Of a stretch of DNA of 64,000 bases, positions 1 through 8,643 are shown one piece after another (position 1 is the first letter of the stretch; each line of letters begins with the position of its first letter). The notes under the pieces are model-generated. The model saw nothing but the letters and a program-made list of their open reading frames with translations, had not been told where the DNA came from and made no database searches. The stretch is from Ascoidea asiatica (Eukaryota; Ascomycota; Saccharomycetes; Ascoideales; Ascoideaceae). A program made the position numbers and the translations under genes. The stretch is taken from positions 694,593 through 758,592 of the forward strand of contig BCKQ01000005.1 of assembly GCA_001600695.1 (NCBI GenBank). Reading direction: 5' to 3'.

Positions 1-1
1 A

Positions 2-1987
2 ACTCAATCACGTCAGTCAAATCAATCCAATCATTCTAATCGGTCAATACAATCAATTCAATCAATCCCTAATCTACATCATTCTAGAAATAATAGTTCG
101 GCCTCTGGCTTGATGAGCCCGATTCTCAACCCCAACAATAACCTGAGTGATATTTCCAATCAAAATAGTCCAACATTGAATCAAATTCCATTCACTCAAT
201 TGAATAATCAATTAAATAATTTAGAATATCCTTTCCTATCTGGATGCCTGACTAATAATACTAATAATAATGCAAATGTTTCTAATTCTAAACAAAATTA
301 TCTTGATTTTTCAATATTGAACAATAAATTCGATGGTCAATCAAAATCTTCTCCAATAACAAATGAAGATGATATTTTAAATCAATCCATTATTGAAGTA
401 GAAAATGAAATCAAAAAAATGAATGAAAGTGGCTTGAATGGATTATTGAATGACCTCAAGCCTTCAAGTTCCAGCACAAACTCTCAAGATATTGATCAAT
501 ATTTAGCCTTTGACGATTGTGTAGATTTTAGTAGTGATAACAACACACCAAATTCGTGTGATTCTACTGATTGTTGTGATAATTTCATCAAGAGTGATAA
601 CTTTAATAGAAACCTACAAAGCTCTAAAACTTCAATACAATCTAATGAGAATAATTCTAAAGGACCTCAAAAATCTCAAAATACTGATTCCAAAGATATA
701 GATAATAATGGGAAGGTAAAAACTAAGGATGGCGACAAAAAAACCACTTCTCAAACCGAAGAAGAAAATAAAAATGATGATTCGTTTTTTGATGAAGGGG
801 ATACCACTATCATAATGAGCTCGCTGATGATTGACAATGATAAAACTAATCCTAATATTGTAAATACTAGTATCTTGAATGATCAAATACTCGAGGAAGT
901 AACCTCTGAAAATTCCAAAGTTTCAAATAATAAAACTACTGATAAATCTGATGATATTTTTGCCTTGCCTTTAATGAAACCAATAAGACATATTAAAGAA
1001 GGATCTATACCCAAACTAAGTCCCCCAGTCATTTTAGGAAACAACTCAAAGATATCTAAATATAATGTTGGATGCAAAAAATTGCCCGCATTAAATGAGA
1101 AATTAACCTTTATAGATGAAGCAAGTATTTTAAGAGATGGAATAGCTAATCCATCATTCTCTTCCCCCTCCTCTTCTCCTATTCAATATAATCGTGCAAG
1201 ATCTAAATCCCCTACCCGAAGGTCCTATCATCAAAGATCTAGATCCAACTCTCCTATTAAGTCTAACATAAATGTACAATATTTAACTAATCTTGCTTTC
1301 AATACTGAATTACCTCCGGCTTCACTTCAATATCAGACACCACCTTCATCTCCAAGCCGAGCAATGAGTGGTCTAACGTTGTCTTCACCTATGGGTTCTA
1401 TTGGTCTTTCAAGCTCAACTCCTTTTACATCTCCTCAACATGAAAATCCATCCCCTGGATTTTTATTGAAGCCATATGCAAATAGAAAAAGAGTTGCCAC
1501 TTCCCCTCGATCTAAGACAGGATGCTGGACTTGTAGAATAAGGCATAAAAAATGTGATGAAACTAGGCCTGTCTGCAAAAACTGTTCGAAAATCAGTTTA
1601 AAATGTGACCAATATTACGATCCAAAACCAAGTTATATGTCAAATGAAGAGGAGAGGAAAGCGAAACTTCATGAAATAAGTGAAGCCTGGAAATGCAGAT
1701 ATAAAACAAAAAAAATTATTTCTACAGAGACAAAAGCTCAGAAAGTTGATAAAACAGAAAATGAAAGTAATGGGAGTGTATTGTCTGAAAATGATAGTAA
1801 CAAAGATGGTGATAATGATACATTGAATAAATCTGATAAACTCAAAAATGATAGTATTATTGGTAAGCATAAACAAGTGGACTTGAAGGTTAGACCTGAC
1901 AACAAAGATATTACTGATACTTTAATGACTTCCAATGAAAAAAGTGATAAACTGAAGAGTTCAGATTCTAAAACCTCCACATCCTAA
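2..1987 (+). CDS. UME6: Ume6-like C6 zinc-cluster regulator, 5' end cut by window edge
   Basis: The reading frame is open from base 2 to the TAA at 1985-1987, so the true N-terminus lies outside the window; 661 residues are visible. The first in-frame ATG (113) is not a convincing start because the Ser/Asn/Gln-rich sequence continues upstream. Almost all of the protein is low-complexity S/N/D/K-rich, with a basic Ser-Pro stretch near residues 395-425. A Zn(2)Cys(6) cluster, spaced C-x2-C-x6-C-x6-C-x2-C-x6-C, sits near residues 510-537 and is followed by a KPSYM segment and a basic tail. Most fungal zinc-cluster factors carry this domain at the N-terminus. A C-terminal cluster followed by a charged KP-containing linker is the layout of Ume6, the URS1-binding repressor/activator of meiotic genes. 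The Ume6 call rests on that layout and on remembered similarity; another zinc-cluster protein is possible. Confidence 0.68.
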   Translation, partial: TQSRQSNQSNHSNRSIQSIQSIPNLHHSRNNSSASGLMSPILNPNNNLSDISNQNSPTLNQIPFTQLNNQLNNLEYPFLSGCLTNNTNNNANVSNSKQNYLDFSILNNKFDGQSKSSPITNEDDILNQSIIEVENEIKKMNESGLNGLLNDLKPSSSSTNSQDIDQYLAFDDCVDFSSDNNTPNSCDSTDCCDNFIKSDNFNRNLQSSKTSIQSNENNSKGPQKSQNTDSKDIDNNGKVKTKDGDKKTTSQTEEENKNDDSFFDEGDTTIIMSSLMIDNDKTNPNIVNTSILNDQILEEVTSENSKVSNNKTTDKSDDIFALPLMKPIRHIKEGSIPKLSPPVILGNNSKISKYNVGCKKLPALNEKLTFIDEASILRDGIANPSFSSPSSSPIQYNRARSKSPTRRSYHQRSRSNSPIKSNINVQYLTNLAFNTELPPASLQYQTPPSSPSRAMSGLTLSSPMGSIGLSSSTPFTSPQHENPSPGFLLKPYANRKRVATSPRSKTGCWTCRIRHKKCDETRPVCKNCSKISLKCDQYYDPKPSYMSNEEERKAKLHEISEAWKCRYKTKKIISTETKAQKVDKTENESNGSVLSENDSNKDGDNDTLNKSDKLKNDSIIGKHKQVDLKVRPDNKDITDTLMTSNEKSDKLKSSDSKTSTS

Positions 1988-2852
1988 TTCTATTTCATCT
2001 AGAATTTTTTTGCTAAAAATAGCCAAAATCCTCCTTTCACTTCTCAGTCATAGACTTAAATTTCTGCTATTCTTTCTCCATCTTTGTTTTTTTCAATTTT
2101 CAATTAGACTATTATTTTCAATCATTAACGAATTGTATGCATTTTTTATTTTGTATTATTTTTTAGAATAAATCTTTTAGTTTATAAATAACTATTTATA
2201 AGTACTTTCTTTTGTTTTCTACTTTGTTAAATTTAATATTTTTACTTTTCTCTTGTTATTATTCAAAATTCTCACAATCAGTAGTAAAGGTAGTGCGATA
2301 TCGTTTACATGTTTGTTGACTATCAGGATTGTTTTTTCATTTAAAATTTTTTTTCGATTCAAGAAAGGCATAAAAGAGGTCACCTTAAAAGGTCAGAACC
2401 ACTGGATAGACAAAATTATATTCAGGGTCTTAAGATAACTTGTAAAATTGTTTATTATTTTTCCATTTAAAATGAAACTTTTTTTTCATGTATAAAATTT
2501 TTGAGTTCAACAAACTTTAATTCTAATTAAACTTAAAATTTGAAAAGCAAAGAACCGAAAATACTCGGTTCAAAAATTTGTGAATCATCAATTACAGAAT
2601 ATCCACAATTTAAGACGATCTACCCAAAAATAGTAGATATAAGTAGTGAAATAATAGAATTTTATATAAAACCAAACAAAAAAACAGGAAATAGTCTAAC
2701 CTTAACTTGAATTCCTTTTTTATTCTACATTTTTCAAAAGTAATCTTTAGTACTCAAAATTGAAATTGAACTGAACATCAACAATAATAATAAAAACAAA
2801 GGGTCAGCCCCTTTAGGCTAATGTCCTTGAACATACTTAAACTAAAGTGAAA
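1988..2852. other. Convergent intergenic region
   Basis: AT-rich DNA between the 3' ends of the Ume6-like gene and the Csc1-like gene, holding the terminators of both. A 61-codon frame at 2253-2438 starts at a non-ATG codon, resembles nothing and has no codon bias. No RNA gene or repeat was seen. Confidence 0.6.
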
Positions 2853-5492
2853 TTATTCCCATTCTGGAAACTCGCTCACTTTTTTAAATGCCATTTCATC
2901 TTTTCCAATGATATATAACAGATCCTCATCAAAGCCAATCCATGGACCTTCTAACTCATCATAAAGTTCAGGATTTTGATATTTTTGAGTTTGATTTCTT
3001 GCTTGATCAAAAGTTGCTCGCCTTTGCCCCATAGAATTTCTAACAACGTTAATCAAGCCAGCTGTTCGCAATGATCGTTCAGAGTCATTATGAATGATTG
3101 GATTCTCAAAGGAAGAAGTATTATTAATCGAATCTGATTCATTATTTTCATCTTTCCTTATGGCTCTTAATGCAATGAAATATGATAAAGGCAAATAGTT
3201 TTTATGAAAGTGATAAAAAAAACCAAGTGTTATAAACGGCAAAGGCACAATTAATGAGGCTAATACATATGCATTCAATAAAGCAAAAGTTCCAGCCATT
3301 GTCAATTGAAATAATACCAAACCTAAGCATACTCTTTTGAATATCATAGGCCATACTTTTCCTGTTGAGTTTTGAGGATGAACCATTGAATACATTAGTT
3401 GATATTTATAAACATAATACCCTAATATAAAATAAACCACACCTGCAGCCAAAATTTTGGTTGATAAAACTGAATACATTAAGACAATTATTGACAATAA
3501 TAATGGTTGTGGTAAAATCAAACCAAAATCAAAAATTGATGGTTTATAATAAATTTCTCTATAATCTCTAGGAGTGCGAGAATAAAATAATTTTGTGATT
3601 GACAAATAAAAAACATCACCAACTTGCAATAGCTTGAAAGGAAACATTCCTAATCCTTGAAGTAAAATAAGATCAACATAAAATAATGATAATCTTGAAA
3701 CTGAATCGGCTAACAAATAAGCAATTTTTGTTGTATCACTTAAAAAAGACCAATAATTACTAACAGTTCCAGCTAAAGTAAAAACTAAGAAAAGATTAAA
3801 AAAAATATAAAAGAAATTTTTTGCAACACAAGCAAGTTCAGAATCTCCATAAGATACATAACTTTGTTTTAGAGATAAATAAGAATAAAAATAAGGTAAA
3901 AACACATTTAATAAAGTGAATAAAGTTGGTGGTAATATACCTGTTACAAGAGTTGTAAGTACTTTAGATTCTGAAATAAATTTTCCAAGACTTGGCCAAA
4001 ATTCAGTAATCGTTTTTATATTCAACAAAGCAGCAATATAAGAAACGGGAAATACTAAAGCTACTGAACTTACAGCAATAATAAATGTAATGAAATAGTC
4101 TTTTAAGGTCTTTTTATAAGCAGGAACAGCAAATTGATCCCATCTAACATCAGCAGGAGAAGGTGCTAGTTTTGCAATTAACTGACCGACATTTGGGTCT
4201 AAAACAGCTTGAGCAGCAACTTGAGCAGAAGCAACTGATTCCATAGTTATGAAAGCTGATGAAGATGCTTTGAAATCATTATTTTTTCTAATAATTTTTA
4301 TTTTTTCATCAATTTTTTTTAATTCCCATGTATAATGATTAATTGCATCCACTTCTTTTCCAAATATTCCAAGGAAGCCTAATTTTATTTTCGGTCTTTT
4401 TGAGGCTTTTTTAATTTTAAAAGGTTGATTACTTAGAGAAGCTGATATTTCATTGGAATTAATGTTTAATAATAGTCCAGAATCATCCGAATCTTCGAAT
4501 TCGGAAGAGGTAATAGTATTATTGATATTATTACTGCAATCATTTAAAATATCTCTATTTTGAGGTAGATTTAAAGGAATTACAGAAATTCTTGGATTTT
4601 TTGAAATTTTTAAACCTAAATAAGTTGAATAATAAATTTCAAGAATTTTAATCAATTCAAATCTTTTTTCAAATAATTTTTTTAAAACTAACCAATTATA
4701 ACAAATTGAAATATTATTAATTTTTCCAATATTTAAAGATTCAATATACTTTTTTAAATTTTTAGAATTATTTAAATGTTTTGGTATACCAGAAATTAAT
4801 AAAGTTTTATCAGTAATTGAAGTTTGAGAACCTAAATAATTTTGTCTAATTGTTAAAACTTTTTTAGTTTGATCAAATAAGAAATATAAAACAATAAATG
4901 AGAAAATATAAGTGAATAAGAAATAAACCCATAAATAAGGTAAAACAGTTATTGGTAATGGTTGAGGATTATTAGTATCATCATCATTATTATTATTATT
5001 ACTATTAGAAAAAGTTTGAAAATGATTATAAGTATCATTACTAGGAATATGATTTGGATTATCAGGATCATCAGGATCATAAAAATCATATTTTCCAGTA
5101 TAATAATAAGTAATTGGTGTTATTATACAAACTGATAATATTCCTAAAGTTGAGAAAATTTTAATTAACATTTTAAAAAACCCTAAAAAAACATAAGCAT
5201 CAAGTCCTGCACAAGATAAAATATCTTCATCTTTAATTCTATATAAAGGTAAAATCCAACCAAAATAAGATTTTGGCAATGGATTAATATCATCTCTTCT
5301 TAAAGTTCTTATAGCATATAAATTCGGCCATTTTGATCTTAAAATTGTAAAAGTTAAAAAAGTTATAAGACCAAGAAAAAAACTAATTGCTAATTGAGTT
5401 TTAAAAACAGTTTGTGGTTGATTTCTTGGGTCCATTGGTGGAATTAAACCACCTCCACCTCCATCATCATTATTTATTGATATATGATCCAT
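2853..5492 (-). CDS. CSC1: Csc1/TMEM63 (DUF221) calcium-permeable channel
   Basis: An 879-residue polytopic membrane protein of the OSCA/TMEM63 family, which are osmotically or mechanically gated cation channels. I took the ATG at 5492; the frame is open a few codons further but without an ATG. The order is: a short Gly/Asp-rich N-tail; a first helix near residues 35-55 followed by YAIRTLRRDD; two more helices near 115-135 and 180-205; a cytosolic PHM7-type domain near 215-440 with an acidic Ser/Asn insertion; a seven-helix block near 455-760; and a cytosolic tail containing GPWIGFDEDLLY. The N-terminal FGWILPLYRI and AGLDAYVFL stretches fit the Csc1 branch better than Rsn1 or Phm7. Length is within the family's range. 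The symbol is less certain than the family. Confidence 0.8.
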   Translation of the reverse strand: MDHISINNDDGGGGGLIPPMDPRNQPQTVFKTQLAISFFLGLITFLTFTILRSKWPNLYAIRTLRRDDINPLPKSYFGWILPLYRIKDEDILSCAGLDAYVFLGFFKMLIKIFSTLGILSVCIITPITYYYTGKYDFYDPDDPDNPNHIPSNDTYNHFQTFSNSNNNNNDDDTNNPQPLPITVLPYLWVYFLFTYIFSFIVLYFLFDQTKKVLTIRQNYLGSQTSITDKTLLISGIPKHLNNSKNLKKYIESLNIGKINNISICYNWLVLKKLFEKRFELIKILEIYYSTYLGLKISKNPRISVIPLNLPQNRDILNDCSNNINNTITSSEFEDSDDSGLLLNINSNEISASLSNQPFKIKKASKRPKIKLGFLGIFGKEVDAINHYTWELKKIDEKIKIIRKNNDFKASSSAFITMESVASAQVAAQAVLDPNVGQLIAKLAPSPADVRWDQFAVPAYKKTLKDYFITFIIAVSSVALVFPVSYIAALLNIKTITEFWPSLGKFISESKVLTTLVTGILPPTLFTLLNVFLPYFYSYLSLKQSYVSYGDSELACVAKNFFYIFFNLFLVFTLAGTVSNYWSFLSDTTKIAYLLADSVSRLSLFYVDLILLQGLGMFPFKLLQVGDVFYLSITKLFYSRTPRDYREIYYKPSIFDFGLILPQPLLLSIIVLMYSVLSTKILAAGVVYFILGYYVYKYQLMYSMVHPQNSTGKVWPMIFKRVCLGLVLFQLTMAGTFALLNAYVLASLIVPLPFITLGFFYHFHKNYLPLSYFIALRAIRKDENNESDSINNTSSFENPIIHNDSERSLRTAGLINVVRNSMGQRRATFDQARNQTQKYQNPELYDELEGPWIGFDEDLLYIIGKDEMAFKKVSEFPEWE

Positions 5493-5899
5493 TGTAAATA
5501 AATACAAAATCGAAGTAATAATAGAAAATATAGTTAATTCTATACTTGTTACTTGATATTATTCAAATTGGTTATTTATTTGATTGTTTATATTTATTTA
5601 TCTATGTTTATTTATTATTTATTGTTTAAATAATGAAAAAGCCGAATTGACAGCAAGCAAACATCCAACATACAAACGGGTTAAGCCTTGAAATCGGGTC
5701 GAGTTTAAAATATTTATTTAAAATCAAAATCTGGAGTCGAAAGAAGTGCCAAAAAAGTACTTAAGAGACAGACTGATTTTATGAATTAAGTGTGCTATAC
5801 ATATTTATTTATTTGTTAAAAAGAGAATAGAAGGGAATAGAAGGGAATAGAAGAGAATAGAAGAAATGGAAATATATAATGAGAACTGAAGTAAAATTG
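5493..5899. other. Intergenic region with a 10-bp minisatellite
   Basis: Promoter side of the Csc1-like gene and 3' side of the kinase gene. It holds a tandem array of about four copies of a GGGAATAGAA-type decamer at 5822-5865. It also has a run of TTTAT/ATTTA around 5560-5625 that is close to, but not an exact match for, a yeast ARS core. Confidence 0.6.
5822..5865. repeat. Decameric minisatellite (GGGAATAGAA-like, about 4 copies)
   Basis: Four near-identical 10-bp units differ only at one position (agagaatag versus agggaatag). They lie just 3' of the casein kinase gene. Seen directly. Confidence 0.85.
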
Positions 5900-7267
5900 T
5901 TATGTATCGATCCAATCATTTACTTTTTTGATTCTATCAGCTTTAAACTTTGAATCATAATATTTGATAAAATCTCTAGATTTATAATAAAACATTTGAT
6001 TTTTTTCACCAAATGGAATTTGTAACTTCAAAAAATGGCCATTATTATCTTCACCTGTATCACTTTTTTGATCTTGATCGGAATCGGAATCGGAATCGGA
6101 ATCGAGATCTTCATAACTATAATATCCAGTGGTAAAAGATCTTAAATTCCTCCTCCGATTCTTCATTGCTGGTTCAATAATACTGAGAAAAGTTTTACCA
6201 AAAATTTCCATTGATATATCTCTATTATCATAATTATATTTAGCTGTTTTAATTATATTCCAATCAAAAATATTATCATTTTTAAAATTCAATTTTAAAA
6301 ATAAATTTTGAAATAAATTAATCATATAAGAATAATCAGGTTCTTGATCAAATTTTAAATCATTTATATAATTAAAAAAACTTGAAAATTCGAGAGGTAA
6401 ATCGTTTGTTAAATCATTAATTGAAGTTGATTGTTTAGATAATAAAATAGATTTTGAACCAAGTTCTTTTTGATTATTTTTTAAATCAAACCAAGGTAAA
6501 GTACCTTTTAAAAAATAAATTATCATATAAGCAATACTTTGTAAATCATCTTTTCTTGAAGATTCAAAACCTAAATGAGAATTTATTGAAATATATCTAA
6601 TAGTACCAGTAATTAAATTATTTTTAATATGGTTTATATGAGTATTATCATCAAGATTTTTATATAATTTTGATAAACCAAAATCTATAGTATAAAGATT
6701 ATTTTTATTACTATTTATACCCATTAAAAAATTAGAAGGTTTGATATCTTTATGAATATAATTTTTTTCATGAATAAATTGAATATTTTTAATTAATTGA
6801 ATAGCTAATAATAAAGTTGTTTTATAAGAAAATTGTTTACCACAATAAATGAATAAATCTTGTAAAGAAGGACCTAATAAACTCATTACTAAAATATTAT
6901 GATAATTAAAAGTTCCAATCCAATTAATTGTAGGTATAGGTATATGCATAGGTATATTTGAATCTGAATCTGAATCTGAATCTGAATCTGAATCTGAATC
7001 TGAATCTGAATCTGAATCTGAATCTGAATCTGAATCTGAATTTGAATTTGAATTTGAATCTGATTTTTTATGTAATTGACAATAGATCATTGATTCACTT
7101 TTTAAGGTTTTAAAGTGTTGTAAAGTATTTTCAAATTTTATTGCAACTTTTTCACCGGTTTCAATAATAATACCAGAAAATATTACACCATATGAACCAA
7201 TACCAATTTTAGAACCTACTTCAAATTCCTTTCCAAAATCTGAACTTAAGATTTTTTGGTTATTCAT
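5900..7267 (-). CDS. Divergent casein kinase 1-family Ser/Thr kinase with Ser-Asp repeat insertion
   Basis: 455 residues beginning at an ATG (7267). Kinase features in order: Gly loop GIGSYG near residues 22-27; VAIK lysine near 48; a CK1-type GPSLQDLF near 131-138; catalytic loop HKDIKPSNFLMG near 173-184; DFG near 196; and a CK1 T-G-T-x-R-Y activation segment. These place it in the casein kinase 1 family (Hrr25/Yck type). It differs from typical CK1 in having HKD for HRD and KPSN for KPDN/KPEN. A pure Ser-Asp repeat of about 30 residues interrupts the N-lobe between helix C and beta-4, and a second short Ser-Asp run lies near residues 392-400. The C-terminus lacks the Cys cluster used by Yck proteins for membrane attachment. 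Catalytic Lys, Asp and DFG are kept, so activity is plausible. Which paralogue it replaces is unclear. Confidence 0.8.
   Translation of the reverse strand: MNNQKILSSDFGKEFEVGSKIGIGSYGVIFSGIIIETGEKVAIKFENTLQHFKTLKSESMIYCQLHKKSDSNSNSNSDSDSDSDSDSDSDSDSDSDSDSDSDSNIPMHIPIPTINWIGTFNYHNILVMSLLGPSLQDLFIYCGKQFSYKTTLLLAIQLIKNIQFIHEKNYIHKDIKPSNFLMGINSNKNNLYTIDFGLSKLYKNLDDNTHINHIKNNLITGTIRYISINSHLGFESSRKDDLQSIAYMIIYFLKGTLPWFDLKNNQKELGSKSILLSKQSTSINDLTNDLPLEFSSFFNYINDLKFDQEPDYSYMINLFQNLFLKLNFKNDNIFDWNIIKTAKYNYDNRDISMEIFGKTFLSIIEPAMKNRRRNLRSFTTGYYSYEDLDSDSDSDSDQDQKSDTGEDNNGHFLKLQIPFGEKNQMFYYKSRDFIKYYDSKFKADRIKKVNDWIDT
6960..7062. repeat. In-frame hexanucleotide microsatellite (GAATCT)n
   Basis: Uninterrupted GAATCT units followed by three GAATTT units and a final GAATCT. 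On the minus strand they read AGATTC and encode alternating Ser and Asp/Asn inside the kinase domain. The unit length is a multiple of three, so copy-number change keeps the frame. Confidence 0.92.
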
Positions 7268-7271
7268 TTTT

Positions 7272-7335
7272 TACTTTATTTTATATTATTTTATTTTATT
7301 TTATTTTATTTTATTTTATTTTATTTTATTTTATA
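7272..7335. repeat. Pentanucleotide microsatellite (TTTTA)n
   Basis: About a dozen TTTTA units lie immediately upstream of the kinase ATG (minus strand), so they fall in its 5' leader or core promoter. Seen directly. Confidence 0.9.
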
Positions 7336-7750
7336 TCTAATAATAATAAAAATAATATTATAAGGAAATAAAGTTATAATTTTTTGAATATCATATCATA
7401 ACATCTTTTATTATTTTATATCATTTTATATTATTTCACACTAGAAAATACAATAACATAATAAAGAAATAGAAAGCAGTAAAGTAAACAAAGCAATAAG
7501 AACTATTTCCTAAAACTTAAGTAAAACATCATTTACTTATTCATTTTTATTACACTTCTGAGGTCCATTTGAACATGAGAAGTAAGAAACAAGAAACAGC
7601 ATAATCAGAATAAAGAGAGTACGACTGTAGTTAGTATTAAAAGTGTAAACAATCTTTATCAAGTTTCAAAAACAGCAGAAGAAAGAAGTTGAAGATTACA
7701 AAGCCAGAAAGCGAAGAAGAAGAAGAAGAACAACAAGAACAAGACAAGCA

Positions 7751-7790
7751 CAATGAAACAATGAAACAATGAAACAATGAAACAATGAAT
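7751..7790. repeat. Octanucleotide tandem repeat (CAATGAAA)n
   Basis: About five perfect 8-bp units in the promoter interval between the kinase gene and YKE2. Seen directly. Confidence 0.85.
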
Positions 7791-7931
7791 CAAAAACGAG
7801 ATCCGAGGTTCTTCAACCCTCTTTTGAGTGGCACAGTGAATGAGGTTACCCGCCACAGACGTGGATGGTGTTGTTGTGATTTGATCTGAGCGAGAGAAGC
7901 GAAAATAAAGTGAAGGAGAACAGAAATAGAA

Positions 7932-7988
7932 CAGAAATAGAAATAGAAATAGAAATAGAAATAGAAATAGAAATAGAAATAGAAATAA
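7932..7988. repeat. Hexanucleotide microsatellite (AGAAAT)n
   Basis: About nine AGAAAT units end roughly 85 bases upstream of the YKE2 start codon, in the likely promoter or leader. Seen directly. Confidence 0.88.
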
Positions 7989-8073
7989 ATTGAATTTGGA
8001 TAATTAAACCAACTGGAAAGCTATTTCTGTTCCAAGAACAAGTCAATTAGAAGCAAAAGAACAGATTTGAATA

Positions 8074-8569
8074 ATGAGTGACAAAGAAAAAGTGCAGAAA
8101 ATATCAAGAGAATATTCTGCTATTCAGGAAAGTATGTTCCAAAATATAATATAATATAATATAATATAATATAATATAATATAATATAATATAATATAAT
8201 ATAATATAATTTAATTCAATACAATATTCTATACAATCAACTAACAATAACAAACCCAATTGAAATAATCTATTTTTTTTTATCATCTTTTTAGAATTGA
8301 ATTCCTTTATTGTTCAAAGACAAAAATTAGAAACTCAATATCAAGAAAATAAAATTGTTAAAGATGAATTTGATAAACTTAAAGAAAATGAAAATCCAAA
8401 AATTTTTAAATTAACTGGTAATGTTTTATTACCAACTAATTTAAAAGATGGTAAATCAAATGTTAATAAAAGAATAGATTATATACAAAATGAAATTAAA
8501 TCAATTGAACAAAAGATTCAAGATGCTCAAAAAGATATAGAAAAAAAAAGATTGGAATTAGCAGTATAA
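8074..8569 (+). CDS. YKE2: Prefoldin subunit 6 (beta-type), one intron
   Basis: Two exons, 8074-8131 and 8295-8569, give a 110-residue protein. The intron (8132-8294, 163 nt) has a GTATGT donor, an AACTAAC branch-like sequence near 8240 and a pyrimidine-rich TTTTTAG acceptor. The splice joins SAIQEK to LNSFIVQRQKLETQ, which restores the N-terminal coiled coil. The long second exon alone has no ATG start, which supports the intron. FIVxRQKLETQxQENKIV, KLTGNVLLP and VxKRxxYI are hallmarks of Yke2/Gim1, the beta-type prefoldin subunit that hands unfolded actin and tubulin to the TRiC chaperonin in the cytosol. Both ends are coiled coil, around a short beta-hairpin (LTGNVLLP). The intron contains a large ATAAT microsatellite. 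Confidence 0.93.
8144..8210. repeat. Pentanucleotide microsatellite (ATAAT)n inside the YKE2 intron
   Basis: About 13 tandem ATAAT units fill over a third of the 163-nt intron, a few bases 3' of the GTATGT donor. Seen directly. Confidence 0.92.
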
Positions 8570-8643
8570 AAAATATAATTTATACTTTATATACAATATA
8601 TAATATTTATAAATATATAATATTTATAAATATATTAATTTAT

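Larger units (their letters stand above)
7268..8073. other. Divergent promoter region rich in microsatellites
   Basis: Separates the kinase gene from YKE2. It contains (TTTTA)n at about 7272-7335, GAA repeats near 7711-7730, five copies of an 8-bp CAATGAAA unit at about 7751-7790, and (AGAAAT)n at about 7932-7988. Small minus-strand frames here merely translate the repeats and are not genes. Confidence 0.7.

Noticed and set aside
2253-2438. 61-codon frame between the Ume6-like and Csc1-like genes
   Set aside because: Non-ATG start, no homology, lies in convergent 3' regions.
5570-5625. Replication origin (ARS core) upstream of the Csc1-like gene
   Set aside because: Closest matches to WTTTAYRTTTW miss at least one position, and such sequences are common in AT-rich DNA.
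6960-7062. CRISPR-like array
   Set aside because: Pure hexamer tandem repeat without spacers, inside a coding frame of a eukaryote.
7659-8286. Minus-strand frames overlapping YKE2 and its promoter
   Set aside because: Each translates microsatellites (Ile-Ser or Ile-Leu-Tyr runs); YKE2 on the plus strand explains the locus.
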